A DNA stretch of 64,000 bases from Gemmatimonas sp. UBA7669 (GTDB lineage Bacteria > Gemmatimonadota > Gemmatimonadetes > Gemmatimonadales > Gemmatimonadaceae), in NCBI RefSeq assembly GCF_002483225.1, contig NZ_DLHL01000042.1, positions 88,633 to 152,632 on the forward strand. The letters are read 5' to 3'. Numbering within the stretch: the stretch's first letter is position 1; each line of letters starts with the position of its first letter. Made by a program: the position numbers and the translations under genes. The notes beneath the pieces are model-generated. The model saw only the letters and a list, made by a program, of their open reading frames with translations, was not told the origin of the DNA and did no database searches. This document shows, piece after piece, positions 25,388 through 34,445 of this stretch.

Positions 25388-25740
25388 AGACCGCACAGCA
25401 ACTGATCGCCGAAGCGAAGGCGCAGATCACCGAAATCACCGCGCGTGAAGTGCAGGACGCGCTGGCCCGCGGCGAGTCGATCACCCTCATCGATATTCGC
25501 GAGCAAAACGAGTGGGCCATGGGTCACGCCGCACCCGCCGAGTATATCGGGCGTGGCGTACTCGAGAGTCAGATCGAGGCCAAGGTGCCACGTGACGCGC
25601 GCGTCGTGCTCATGTGCGCCAGTGGCAACCGCTCGGCCCTGGCCGCGCTGACGCTGCGCGACATGGGCTACCAGAACGTGGCGTCGTTGGCCGGCGGCTA
25701 TCGCGACTGGGTGGCCAGCGGCGGCGCCGTCGCCGAGTGA
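25384..25740 (+). CDS. Single-domain rhodanese-like sulfurtransferase
   Basis: 118 aa, one rhodanese domain. The N-terminal helix region (ITAREVQDALARGESITLIDIREQNEW) is followed by the active-site loop CASGNRSA with the catalytic Cys, and the conserved LAGGYRDWVASGG end. Could transfer persulfide sulfur or act in redox/detoxification; substrate unknown. It overlaps both neighbours by 4 nt or less (ATGA and GTGA). Confidence 0.92.
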   Translation: MKTAQQLIAEAKAQITEITAREVQDALARGESITLIDIREQNEWAMGHAAPAEYIGRGVLESQIEAKVPRDARVVLMCASGNRSALAALTLRDMGYQNVASLAGGYRDWVASGGAVAE

Positions 25741-26351
25741 GGTCGTTGGGACTCGAGCGTGACCTGCGACAGGCGGACATTGCCCGTCTGTCGCAGCGCT
25801 TGCTGACGCGCGAGCCCTTGGACGCCACTACCGTCGCCGACACCAGTCGGCGTCTGGCGGCCGTGGCGGCGGTGCTGCGCGTGGCTGACGAGGTGCCGGA
25901 GCTGCTGTTCATCCGGCGCGCTGACAAGGATGGCGACCCGTGGAGCGGCCACATGGCCTTTCCGGGCGGTCGTTTCGAGCCGCATGATGACTCGCTCGAG
26001 ACCACGGCCATTCGGGAGACGCGCGAAGAGTTGTCGCTCGACCTCAGGCAGGGGCAACTGCTCGGGCGACTCGATGATCTCGCGCCGCAGAACCCCACGT
26101 TGCCGCCGCTCATCATCCGTCCGTTCGTGGCGGTGGTGGCGCCCGATGTCACCTTCGTGCCGAACGTGGAAGTCGCGGCCACGTACTGGGTACCGCTCAA
26201 CGCGCTGCGTGACGACACCGCACGTGCGGAACACATTCTGTCGGTAGACGGTGTTCGTGCGCGGTTTCCGGGATACCGCGTGGCCGAGCATGTGGTCTGG
26301 GGACTGACCGAACGCATCGTGCGTCAATTGCTCTCCCTCATTGATCAGTAG
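25737..26351 (+). CDS. Nudix hydrolase, CoA pyrophosphatase-like (NudL type)
   Basis: 204 aa. Begins with a GTG overlapping the previous stop. The extended NudL-type signature is present: SGHMAFPGGRFEPHDDSL followed by the Nudix box TAIRETREELSLDL. The family hydrolyses CoA and its derivatives to phosphopantetheine and 3',5'-ADP. A neighbouring gamma-glutamyltransferase and rhodanese do not by themselves fix the substrate. Confidence 0.9.
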   Translation: MRSLGLERDLRQADIARLSQRLLTREPLDATTVADTSRRLAAVAAVLRVADEVPELLFIRRADKDGDPWSGHMAFPGGRFEPHDDSLETTAIRETREELSLDLRQGQLLGRLDDLAPQNPTLPPLIIRPFVAVVAPDVTFVPNVEVAATYWVPLNALRDDTARAEHILSVDGVRARFPGYRVAEHVVWGLTERIVRQLLSLIDQ

Positions 26352-26391
26352 TCGCGCTCTCGTTCTCTCCCACCGTTCGCGAGGTTCCGTC

Positions 26392-28203
26392 GTGAAACGC
26401 ACTTCACTCCCCAGTGTGCGCCCTCAGCTGAGTCATCACGTGCCGCCGCGCGCGCGTCGCCTGCGCGCGTCGCTCGTTGCGCTGTGCGCCAGCGCAGCGC
26501 TTGCCTCCTGCGCTTCGTCTTCGCGAGTGGACGACCGCATCTCGCCCATGGCCGGCAAGCGTGCGGAAGGACAGCGCGGCATGGTGGCCGCATCGCACCC
26601 GGACGCGGCTGCTGCTGGTGCGCAGATCCTCGCGCAGGGTGGCAATGCCGTGGACGCGTTTGTCGCCACGGCCTTTGCGCTCTCCGTGACGGACATTTCG
26701 CAGACGGGGCTCGGCGGAGGTGGCGCCATGACGTACTACAACGCCAAGACACGTCGCGCCGAACATCTGTCGTTCTATCCGCGCAGCGGCGCCGATCCGG
26801 CATGGGCGCGGCCTGAACCCGCGGGGACGCGGGCGGTGGGCCGTGCTGCTGCCACGCCGGGCATGGTGGCGGGTTTGCTCGAAGCGCACGCCAAGTGGGG
26901 CAAGCTCACGCGCGCCCAGGTCATGGCTCCGGCCATGCGCCTTGCACGCGAAGGGTTCATTGTTTCGCCGTTGCTGGCGCGCACCATTGCCAGCTCCCGC
27001 GCCAAGCTGCAGGCGGACGCGGAAGCGGCCGCGCTGTTTCTGCCCAACGGTCAACCGCTGCGGCCCGGCGACCTGCTCGTGCAGCCGCAACTCGCGGCAA
27101 CCTTCGACCAGATTCTCGCGCAGGGGCGCGATGGGTTCTACCGCGGACGTGTTGCGGAGGCGCTGGCGGGCAAGGTGCAGTCCCTCGGTGGACTGATCAG
27201 CGCGGGTGATATGGCGGCCTATCCCGTGGCCAGCATGCGTCCGCTCTGTGCACCGTGGCGGCAATTCACCGTGCTGGGCGCGCCGCCGCCAATGGGCGGC
27301 GCTGTCGTGCTGCAGATGTTGCAGATGGCCGAGTACAGCGGGGTGGCCACGGCGGGCGGGTTCACGAATTCGCCTGAGGCCGTGGTGCGCATGGCGGACA
27401 TCATGCGTCTGGGCAACGCTGACGGTTATCGCTGGCGTGGCGATCCGTTCTCGCTGCGTGTGCCGGCGCGCGGCATGACGCATCCCACCTATGCGCAGGA
27501 ACGTGCGCAGCAGGTTGGTGCAGCCATGCCCGATACCGCGCGGGCCGGCAATGCTGTTGCGCTGGACTCGGCCACGGTGCCCTCGGTGTGTCAGCGCTTC
27601 GAACCATATCCGGCCTCGGTTGCCGGTGTGGCGCCAGCGGACGCGCCGGCAGACGCGGCCGAGGGGGAGAGCTTCACCTCGCACCTGGCGGTCGTGGACG
27701 CGGAGGGCAACGCCGTGTCCGCGACGACCACCGTGGGAGTCCTGTTTGGTTCCGGCGTGTACACCGGCGGATTCTTTCTCAACTCCTCGGCGAGCAACTT
27801 CGATGCCCGCACGCGTGGCGTGAATCGCTATGCCAACAGCACCATGTCTCCGACGGTCATTCTCGAGGGAGACAAGGTGCGACTGGTCATTGGTGCGGCC
27901 GGTTCCCAGTATATCCAGCCGGCCATTACGCAGGTCACGCTGCGTACACTGGCCTTTGGTGAAGACCCCTTCGTGGCCATCGCCGCGCCGCGCATTCATG
28001 CCAGCGCCAACAGCACCGACGTGGAAGTGGAGCCGGGTTTCACGTCGGCAGTGTACCAGGCGCTGGTGGCGCGCGGCTACAAGACGGTGAGTCGCGTGGC
28101 GGACATCACGTTTGGCGGCGTGCATGGCGTGTATGTCGCGCCCAATGGCCGGCGCATTGGTATTGCCGATCCGCGCCGCGACGGCGTCGCCGTCGGCAAC
28201 TGA
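26392..28203 (+). CDS. ggt: Gamma-glutamyltransferase, lipoprotein form
   Basis: 603 aa exported Ntn-hydrolase that cleaves or transfers gamma-glutamyl groups of glutathione and related compounds. The precursor has a lipoprotein signal with lipobox LASC near residue 40. Large subunit: GMVAASHPDAAAAGAQILAQ and TGLGGGGAMTYYN. The autoprocessing Thr lies in SFTSHLAVVD near residue 428, followed by TTTVGVLFGSGV and the STMSPT and GAAGSQYI substrate blocks. I used the GTG at 26392 (VKRTS); an earlier ATG at 26341 would lie inside the Nudix gene. Last gene of the operon, facing a hairpin. Confidence 0.9.
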   Translation: MKRTSLPSVRPQLSHHVPPRARRLRASLVALCASAALASCASSSRVDDRISPMAGKRAEGQRGMVAASHPDAAAAGAQILAQGGNAVDAFVATAFALSVTDISQTGLGGGGAMTYYNAKTRRAEHLSFYPRSGADPAWARPEPAGTRAVGRAAATPGMVAGLLEAHAKWGKLTRAQVMAPAMRLAREGFIVSPLLARTIASSRAKLQADAEAAALFLPNGQPLRPGDLLVQPQLAATFDQILAQGRDGFYRGRVAEALAGKVQSLGGLISAGDMAAYPVASMRPLCAPWRQFTVLGAPPPMGGAVVLQMLQMAEYSGVATAGGFTNSPEAVVRMADIMRLGNADGYRWRGDPFSLRVPARGMTHPTYAQERAQQVGAAMPDTARAGNAVALDSATVPSVCQRFEPYPASVAGVAPADAPADAAEGESFTSHLAVVDAEGNAVSATTTVGVLFGSGVYTGGFFLNSSASNFDARTRGVNRYANSTMSPTVILEGDKVRLVIGAAGSQYIQPAITQVTLRTLAFGEDPFVAIAAPRIHASANSTDVEVEPGFTSAVYQALVARGYKTVSRVADITFGGVHGVYVAPNGRRIGIADPRRDGVAVGN

Positions 28204-28211
28204 CGCGATAC

Positions 28212-28248
28212 CGCCGACGTCGGGCCCAGCGCGGGCCCGGCGTCGGCG
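28212..28248. terminator. Strong GC hairpin between convergent ggt and the LuxR-type regulator
   Basis: Two 16-nt arms (28212-28227 and 28233-28248) pair with one G.T mismatch around a 5-nt loop. There is no T-tract, but the position exactly between two convergent genes suggests a bidirectional transcript-end structure. Confidence 0.5.
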
Positions 28249-28249
28249 C

Positions 28250-31200
28250 TCAGTGTTGTGATGGCGAGAGGTCGTCGTGCAGTCCATGCTCGCGGGCGAG
28301 GTCGCCAAGACCGGTGCGATCACGCACGCCCACCTTGCCGAACACATTGGCGAGGTGTGTGCCCGCGGTGCGCGCCGTAATGCCAAGCGCGGCGCCGATT
28401 TCCTTGTTGGAAAGCCGGCGGGCCACGAGCCGCACGATGTCGAGTTCGCGTGCGGTGAGGGCAGCGAACGGTGAGTCCGTGCGTGCCGGTACGGTGCCGG
28501 AAGGCGCGGCCGACACACCACCCGCGCGCGGAATGGCCGCCTGTGCGTTCGAGAGCGCGCCCAGCTCGCTGAGCAGTGCGCGAGCCATGTTGACCGAAGG
28601 TGCAGCGTCGAGCGACTCAAACACTGACAGCGCCGCACGCGCTTCATGCACAGCATCCGTGCTGGCGCCTCGCGTCTTGTGCATGACGGCCAAACGAAGT
28701 CGGGCCGTGGCCGCGTCAAACGGATAGGGGACGGCCTCGAGCTGGTTGATGGCGTCGTGCAACGCATCAACGGCTTCAGCCATGTGGCCAACCTGCATGG
28801 CCAGTTCGCCATCGATGACACGAACCCAGGCCGTGCCCACGGCATGGGAAAGACGGGACGCGTCACTGGCCAGTCGATCACGAAGACGGCGCAGTGTGGC
28901 ATGATCGCGCAGCTCGAGGGCGACCATGGCCATGGTGGGCAGCAAGCGATGTACCGCCCAGGCGATGTAGCCTGTGCTATCGGCCAGCGCGAGCGCGCGC
29001 TCGCCCAGCGCGAGCGCTTCACGATGTGCACCGCGCGCATGCAGCAGGCGGGTGCGGGCCACAAAGGCCGGCAGAATACCGTGCACCTCGAACGGCCGGT
29101 GTGCATCGGCCAAGGCGGCACCGGACACCTCCCAGGCCTCGTCCACCAGACGCGCGGCGGCATCCAGCTGTCCGCGCTGCAGCAGGATGCCGCTCACCCA
29201 ATGGGCCATGCGCGAGACAATGGTGGACTGTTCGAGCATGCGAGCCAACACCAGGCCGCGATCGCCGTCTGCGAGTGCACGCTGCCATTCCCCGGTCCCG
29301 GCGCGGTACTCGAGCATCACCTCGAGCGTGCGCAGCTCCAACAGGGGTGAGGCAAGCTGCCGGGCCAGCTGCTCGGCGGCCGCGAGGTGCTGACCGAGTG
29401 CCGTGGTATTGGAGGTGAGACCAGCCAGCACGGCGGCGGCCCAATGCGCCGACCATTGCAGATTGGGTTCCCCAGTGGCCTCGGCGTGCTGCACCGCGGC
29501 GCGGGCATGGGTCCACGCGCGATGCGCCGGGCCCGTCCAGATATGCAGCATGAGCTGCATGCGGTGCGCGCGGGCGAGCAACAGCATGTCGCTGCTGGCC
29601 TCCGCGGCGGCCAGCGCATCACGCACGTCGCTTTTGGCGGCGTCCACCAGCCCAAGCGCCTGACGGCAGTCGCTGCGAGCCAGCAAGGCGCGGCCATGCA
29701 ATACGCGGTCGCCGGTTTGTGCGGCCAGCGCGCAGGCAATGTCGAAGTGTCCCAGTGCTTCTTCCCGTCGCGCGAGTCCCTGCAGCGATAGGCCGATGCG
29801 GCGCTCCGCCATGGCACGGGCGCGGGTGTCGCCGCGGGCCGCGGCCAGATCGCGGGCCCGCATGTTGAGCTGTGCAGCGCGCTGGTAGTCGGGGAGTCGC
29901 CGATACACCCGGGCCAGGTCGTCCACGAGCGCCGCCAAAGTCTCAGGCGTGGTGGCATGTGGATCTCGATCTGCGCGGTCGAGCGCCGCCTGGAGAAAGG
30001 CGGCGCCCTCCCGACGCGCGCGCCGCGATACGGCACGCAGCCCGGCATCGATCAGCCAGGGGATGGCACGTCCCGAGTCACGGTCCGGATCGGCCTGCAT
30101 CCAGTGTGCTGCCACGGCTTCGACGTCTGGTGCGGACAGTCCTTCGAGCGTCCGCGCAATCAGAGCATGCCAGCGACGGACCTGCACGAGGCCGATGCGC
30201 TGCAACAGCGCCAACTGCAAGAGTGGATGGGAAAACTCGTAGCTGATCTCGGGTCCCTGTGCCCGATCAAGCACGAGGCGCTCGTGACGCAGACGATCAA
30301 GCGTACGCTCGGTCTGTGCTGGGTCCCAACCCATCACTTCGCGCGTGCACGCCAGCACCAGATCGTGTGTGGCGCTGCTGCCGGCCACAGACAGGAGCTC
30401 GGCCAACTGACGTGCCTCGCCGTCCAGTCGAGCCAGTCGCGCCTCCATGACCTCGTGCAGCGAGGGCGGCAGTTGCACGTGCGCGGCCTGCCAGCCCACC
30501 CACTCACCGGCGTCTTCGCGCAGGGCGTGACGACGCATGAGTTCTTCGAGTATCTGCTCCACGAAGAACGGATTGCCGCGCGCCACGGCCTGAAGGCGTT
30601 GCACGAGCGGTGCGCAGGTGGCAGTGCTGACTGCAAAGCGCCTGGCCACCATGTCCTGCACAGCACTGGATGCCAGTGGTGGCAGCGTCAACTCCAGCAC
30701 CGCCTGATGGGAACGCAGCGAGCGCAAGGCGGTGCGCAGGCTGTCGGGCAGCGGCACATCGGTTTCGTTCCAACTCGCCACAAGGACAACGCGCAATGAG
30801 TGAATCTGCCGGCCGAGATAGTGCAATAGTTCAATCGTCGCATGGTCAGCCCACTGCAGATTCTCGAGTGTGAGCAGGAGAGGTTGCCGATCACCCAGCG
30901 CCTTGAGACAGGCCAGTACGCTGGCGTGCAATCGCACGCGCTGCTCAGCCGCTGGGCTGTAGTCCAGTACGGCGTGATCGCCATGGTTGCCGCGCGCGAG
31001 CAGACTGGGGGCGAGTGCCGCCAGCACGGCCGAGCTGCCACGTGTGAGCCGCGTGACGATGGCGGCATCGAGCGCAGACAGGACCGGTGTGAGCGCGTCG
31101 GCAAAGGGCGCATACGGGATGGCCGTCTCGAGCGGATAGGCGCGGCCCGTGGCACAGCACAGGCCTTCCTGCGCGGCATGCCGCTGCACCTCCTGCATGA

Positions 31201-31330
31201 GACGTGTCTTGCCCACACCACCGTCGCCCGACAGGAACACCAGTCGCCCCTGGCCACCCGTGACTTCACGAATGGCGGTGTGCAGCTGCGCGAGTTCCGT
31301 GTCCCGTCCAACGAAGGGCAGCGTATGCAT
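28250..31330 (-). CDS. Large LuxR-family transcriptional regulator with AAA ATPase and TPR-like region
   Basis: 1026 aa LAL/MalT-like regulator. N-terminal STAND/AAA ATPase: VGRDTELAQLHTAI then Walker A GDGGVGKTRLM near residue 40 and Walker B-like LLTLENLQWADHATIELLHYL. A long helical repeat region follows (for example ALGERALALADSTGY, ALSVFESLDAAPS). The C-terminal LuxR helix-turn-helix is LTARELDIVRLVARRLSNKEIGAALGIT near residue 950-1000. The inducing ligand is unknown. The start is 3 nt beyond the stop of the outer-membrane protein gene, so both form one minus-strand unit. Confidence 0.92.
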   Translation of the reverse strand: MHTLPFVGRDTELAQLHTAIREVTGGQGRLVFLSGDGGVGKTRLMQEVQRHAAQEGLCCATGRAYPLETAIPYAPFADALTPVLSALDAAIVTRLTRGSSAVLAALAPSLLARGNHGDHAVLDYSPAAEQRVRLHASVLACLKALGDRQPLLLTLENLQWADHATIELLHYLGRQIHSLRVVLVASWNETDVPLPDSLRTALRSLRSHQAVLELTLPPLASSAVQDMVARRFAVSTATCAPLVQRLQAVARGNPFFVEQILEELMRRHALREDAGEWVGWQAAHVQLPPSLHEVMEARLARLDGEARQLAELLSVAGSSATHDLVLACTREVMGWDPAQTERTLDRLRHERLVLDRAQGPEISYEFSHPLLQLALLQRIGLVQVRRWHALIARTLEGLSAPDVEAVAAHWMQADPDRDSGRAIPWLIDAGLRAVSRRARREGAAFLQAALDRADRDPHATTPETLAALVDDLARVYRRLPDYQRAAQLNMRARDLAAARGDTRARAMAERRIGLSLQGLARREEALGHFDIACALAAQTGDRVLHGRALLARSDCRQALGLVDAAKSDVRDALAAAEASSDMLLLARAHRMQLMLHIWTGPAHRAWTHARAAVQHAEATGEPNLQWSAHWAAAVLAGLTSNTTALGQHLAAAEQLARQLASPLLELRTLEVMLEYRAGTGEWQRALADGDRGLVLARMLEQSTIVSRMAHWVSGILLQRGQLDAAARLVDEAWEVSGAALADAHRPFEVHGILPAFVARTRLLHARGAHREALALGERALALADSTGYIAWAVHRLLPTMAMVALELRDHATLRRLRDRLASDASRLSHAVGTAWVRVIDGELAMQVGHMAEAVDALHDAINQLEAVPYPFDAATARLRLAVMHKTRGASTDAVHEARAALSVFESLDAAPSVNMARALLSELGALSNAQAAIPRAGGVSAAPSGTVPARTDSPFAALTARELDIVRLVARRLSNKEIGAALGITARTAGTHLANVFGKVGVRDRTGLGDLAREHGLHDDLSPSQH

Positions 31331-31333
31331 GGA

Positions 31334-32434
31334 TCAGAAGGCCTGATTGAATCCGATGTAGAGCCCCGAGGCGCCGCTTCGCCCTCGAGCGTAGTCTACA
31401 CGGATTGCCGTGCGCTGCACGGCATCCAGCTGCAGGCGCAATCCGGCGCCGTACGTGGGCAATGGCAGTGCGCCTGGCAGGTCGGGAAGGTGTGATGCCA
31501 CTGCGCCCAGTCCAGCGAATGCCACCGCGCCCACGCGCTTCCTGATCGGGCTGCGATACTCCATTTGCGACGCAATGAGCCAGTGTTCACGATAACGGCC
31601 ACGCGCATATCCGCGCAGTATGTCGCCGCCGCCCGCGAGCGCGAGTTGGTCAAACGGCGCGCCGCCCGAGGTTCCGACAACAAGCGCCTGCACGGCAAGC
31701 ACCTGGCCGTGGCCGATTGGCACGTGCCGCCGGGTGTCGACGCGCAGTCGCTGGTAATCGAAGGCCGCGCCTGGCAGCGAGGTAGTCAGGCTCCATTGTG
31801 TGACGCCACCGGAACGCGGTGCGAAGAGGCCGTCGCGTGAGTCATGCAACACACCAAAACTTGCCTCCGCGATGCGTCCACCGTCCGAACCGACGGGCAG
31901 TGGCTGCGCGACCAGCGCGCGCACCGCGTCGCCATTCTGAATGGATTGCTGCATCCAGCGAAGGCCTGCCGTGCCATACCAGGCCCCGCGGACTCGCCGT
32001 TGCACCGTGAATACCGCTTCCAGACTGCGCGAAGCGTATTGCATGCCCGTGTCGCTGGTGGAGCGGTCTCCAATGCCGTGGTAGGGCATGGGAAAGCGCT
32101 GCCAGGCCAGCAACCCGTGCCAGCGCCAGGTGTTGTGGGCGGTCCAGCGTTCGCCTTCTGCACTGGCACGCATCTGTCCTTGGGTGGAGCGCACGATCGT
32201 GGCCACGAGGGCCGTGGGCCGTGCGTGCTCCGATGGTGGAGGTTCATACACCCCGAGCACGGTGGCGCCCAACTGCAGGCCCGTTTCGGGAGAGGAGCCG
32301 ATGGCGGGTAGCGGTTGCAGCCGACGGCGTCCTCCCGGCGACTCACTGTGTGCGTCTTGAGCCCCGGCGGCACGGCACATCATGGATAGCGCTCCGATGA
32401 GGGACAACAGGGCGCGGCGGCATATGCGGGACAT
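31334..32434 (-). CDS. Omp85-superfamily outer-membrane barrel without POTRA domains
   Basis: 366 aa exported protein with a signal peptide (SLIGALSMMCRAAGAQ). The region GGGDILRGYARGRYREHWLIASQMEYRSPI is the LRGY signature of the BamA/TamA surface-antigen barrel. The C-terminal residue is Phe (FNQAF), the usual outer-membrane insertion signal. Too short to contain POTRA repeats, so probably not the central assembly factor; it may be a pore or the translocator of a neighbouring product. First gene of a two-gene unit with the LuxR-type regulator, divergent from mntH. Confidence 0.82.
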   Translation of the reverse strand: MSRICRRALLSLIGALSMMCRAAGAQDAHSESPGGRRRLQPLPAIGSSPETGLQLGATVLGVYEPPPSEHARPTALVATIVRSTQGQMRASAEGERWTAHNTWRWHGLLAWQRFPMPYHGIGDRSTSDTGMQYASRSLEAVFTVQRRVRGAWYGTAGLRWMQQSIQNGDAVRALVAQPLPVGSDGGRIAEASFGVLHDSRDGLFAPRSGGVTQWSLTTSLPGAAFDYQRLRVDTRRHVPIGHGQVLAVQALVVGTSGGAPFDQLALAGGGDILRGYARGRYREHWLIASQMEYRSPIRKRVGAVAFAGLGAVASHLPDLPGALPLPTYGAGLRLQLDAVQRTAIRVDYARGRSGASGLYIGFNQAF

Positions 32435-32562
32435 GGCAGGCGGGGTTGGGGACAGGTGTCGCCTGCATGGTGCGACGTATCGGCGCGCCTGTCGCTACGT
32501 CACATGACGTAGACCGGAGGTGACGTGCACTGCCGCCGGCCGTGCGCTCCCGAATGGTGGGC

Positions 32563-32591
32563 TTGCCACAATCTTTAGGTGACACTAAATA
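32563..32591 (+). promoter_or_regulatory. mntH promoter with embedded DtxR/MntR-type operator
   Basis: -35 TTGCCA (32563-32568), 17-nt spacer, -10 TAAATA (32586-32591), then 6 nt to the ATG. TTTAGGTGACACTAAA (32574-32589), an inverted repeat TTTAG-N6-CTAAA, spans the spacer and -10, where a bound repressor would block polymerase. A DtxR-family regulator is encoded two genes downstream. Confidence 0.7.
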
Positions 32592-32597
32592 TTGGCC

Positions 32598-33995
32598 ATG
32601 CAGCAACCGAATCATGAAATTCCCGGGGACGTCGGCCGCGAGTCCTCTCCACGGTCGTCGCCCGCGGCACCGGAACCCGGCTGGCGGCGGGCCCGCCTCG
32701 CGCCATCGCTCGCCGAGGTGCACCGCTCGGTGGAGGTCAACGGCGCGACCTGGTTCCGCAAGTTGCTGGCCTTTGCGGGACCCGGATATCTGGTGGCGGT
32801 GGGCTACATGGACCCCGGCAACTGGGCCACCGATCTCGCCGGCGGCTCGCGCTTCGGCTACGCCCTGCTGTCGGTCATTCTGCTGTCCAACCTGATGGCC
32901 GTGCTCTTGCAGGGATTGGCCTCCAAGCTGGGCATCGTGACGGGGCGGGATCTCGCGCAGGCCTGCCGCGATCACTACTCACCGCGCGTGGCCTTTTCGC
33001 TCTGGGTGCTCTGCGAGCTGGCCATTGCGGCCTGTGATCTGGCCGAGGTCATTGGTACCGCCATCGCCCTCAACCTGCTGTTCGACATCCCGCTGCCCTG
33101 GGGCATTGCCATCACCGCCCTCGACGTGATGATCGTGCTCTGGCTGCAGAATCGCGGTTTCCGCATGCTCGAGGCCCTGGTCATTGCGCTCGTGGCCGTG
33201 GTTGGCGGGTGTTTTGTGTTCGAGTTGTTCATTTCGCGACCCGACCTCGGCGCGGTGGCCCGCGGCTTCGTGCCCACCAGCGAAATTGTGCGGAACCCCG
33301 AGATGCTCTACATCGCGATTGGCATTCTCGGTGCCACCGTCATGCCGCACAATCTCTACCTGCACTCGTCCATCGTGCAGACGCGCAAGTATGAGGAGAG
33401 CGCCGAAGGCAAGCGTGAAGCAGTGCGCTTTGCCTTCCTCGACTCCACCATTGCCCTCACGTTTGCGCTCTTCATCAACGCCGCCATTCTCATCGTCGCG
33501 GCGGCCACTTTCCATACGTCCGGCAATACGCAGGTCGCTGAAATTCAGGACGCCTATCAACTGCTCACGCCGCTGCTCGGGGTGGCCGGTGCCAGCGCCG
33601 TCTTCGCATTGGCCCTGCTGGCCAGTGGTCAGAACTCCACACTCACCGGTACGCTCGCGGGCCAGATCGTGATGGAGGGATTCCTTGACCTCCGTATCCG
33701 GCCCTGGTTGCGTCGTCTCATTACGCGCGCGATTGCCATCGTGCCGGCGGCCATCGTTGCGATAATTTACGGGGAAAGTGGAACGGCCAAGTTGCTGGTG
33801 TTCAGTCAGGTCGTGCTCTCACTGCAGTTGTCGTTCGCGGTGTTCCCTCTCGTGCGCTTCACGTCCGACCGGGTCAAGATGGGTGAGTTCGTCAATTCGC
33901 CAGCCCTGCGTTTCAGCGCCTACGGGGTGGCGACAGTCATCGCCTCCCTGAACGTGTGGCTGCTGGTCCAGACGGTGAAGGAGTGGCTGACCTGA
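32598..33995 (+). CDS. mntH: Nramp-family manganese/divalent metal transporter MntH
   Basis: Inner-membrane proton-coupled Mn2+ (Fe2+) importer, 465 aa. The metal-binding DPGN of TM1 is in VGYMDPGNWATDLAGG and the TM6 motif is in GATVMPHNLYLHSSI; the SGQNSTLTGTLAGQIVMEGFL block is also typical. About 11 membrane segments. The hydrophilic N-terminal ~50 residues are not conserved. The ATG at 32598 lies 6 nt after the -10, suggesting a leaderless transcript. Its last base is shared with the next ATG, coupling it to the universal stress gene. Confidence 0.95.
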   Translation: MQQPNHEIPGDVGRESSPRSSPAAPEPGWRRARLAPSLAEVHRSVEVNGATWFRKLLAFAGPGYLVAVGYMDPGNWATDLAGGSRFGYALLSVILLSNLMAVLLQGLASKLGIVTGRDLAQACRDHYSPRVAFSLWVLCELAIAACDLAEVIGTAIALNLLFDIPLPWGIAITALDVMIVLWLQNRGFRMLEALVIALVAVVGGCFVFELFISRPDLGAVARGFVPTSEIVRNPEMLYIAIGILGATVMPHNLYLHSSIVQTRKYEESAEGKREAVRFAFLDSTIALTFALFINAAILIVAAATFHTSGNTQVAEIQDAYQLLTPLLGVAGASAVFALALLASGQNSTLTGTLAGQIVMEGFLDLRIRPWLRRLITRAIAIVPAAIVAIIYGESGTAKLLVFSQVVLSLQLSFAVFPLVRFTSDRVKMGEFVNSPALRFSAYGVATVIASLNVWLLVQTVKEWLT

Positions 33996-34435
33996 TGTAC
34001 ACACGCATTCTCGTGCCACTCGAGCACTCCAGCTACGATGGCGTCATCGTGGACCACGTGCGTCGGCTGGCGACGCTCTGTCAATCGTCGCTGGTGCTGA
34101 TCCACGTGGCCGATGGGTGGGCCGCGCGACATCAGCGTTCCCTGCAGTTGCGCGAGTCGGAGGAGATGCGTGCCGATCGCGAGTACATCGAGCAGTGGTG
34201 TGCCACGTTGCGTGCCGAGGGCTTTGAAACGGAGTCCATTCTGGCTGGTGGTGATCCGGCTACGGAAATCGCCTCGGCGGCCGAGCGTGAGGCCTGTGAC
34301 CTGATTGCCATGGCCGTACACGGACACAAGGGTCTGCAGGACGTGTTGTATGGCACCACGGCAAACGGCGTACGGCACAAGACCATGGTGCCCGTCTTGA
34401 TGGTGCGGGGTCCCGCTGGCGGCCGCCCGCGCTGA
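33995..34435 (+). CDS. Universal stress protein, single domain
   Basis: 146 aa UspA-family protein: MYTRILVPLEHSSYDGVIVDH at the N-terminus, DLIAMAVHGHKGLQDVLYG for the nucleotide-binding loop and VPVLMVRG at the end. Start and preceding stop share a base (TGATG), so translation is coupled to mntH. Sandwiched between a Mn transporter and its likely regulator, it is probably part of the manganese response, although its biochemical role is unknown. Confidence 0.9.
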   Translation: MYTRILVPLEHSSYDGVIVDHVRRLATLCQSSLVLIHVADGWAARHQRSLQLRESEEMRADREYIEQWCATLRAEGFETESILAGGDPATEIASAAEREACDLIAMAVHGHKGLQDVLYGTTANGVRHKTMVPVLMVRGPAGGRPR

Positions 34436-34445
34436 TCTTTCGTCC

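Noticed and set aside
26404..29163. 919-codon open frame on the minus strand
   Set aside because: Runs antisense through ggt and then out of frame through the LuxR-type regulator; it is a shadow frame.
31334..32434. BamA itself
   Set aside because: At 366 aa it lacks the POTRA repeats needed for the assembly function; only the barrel is present.
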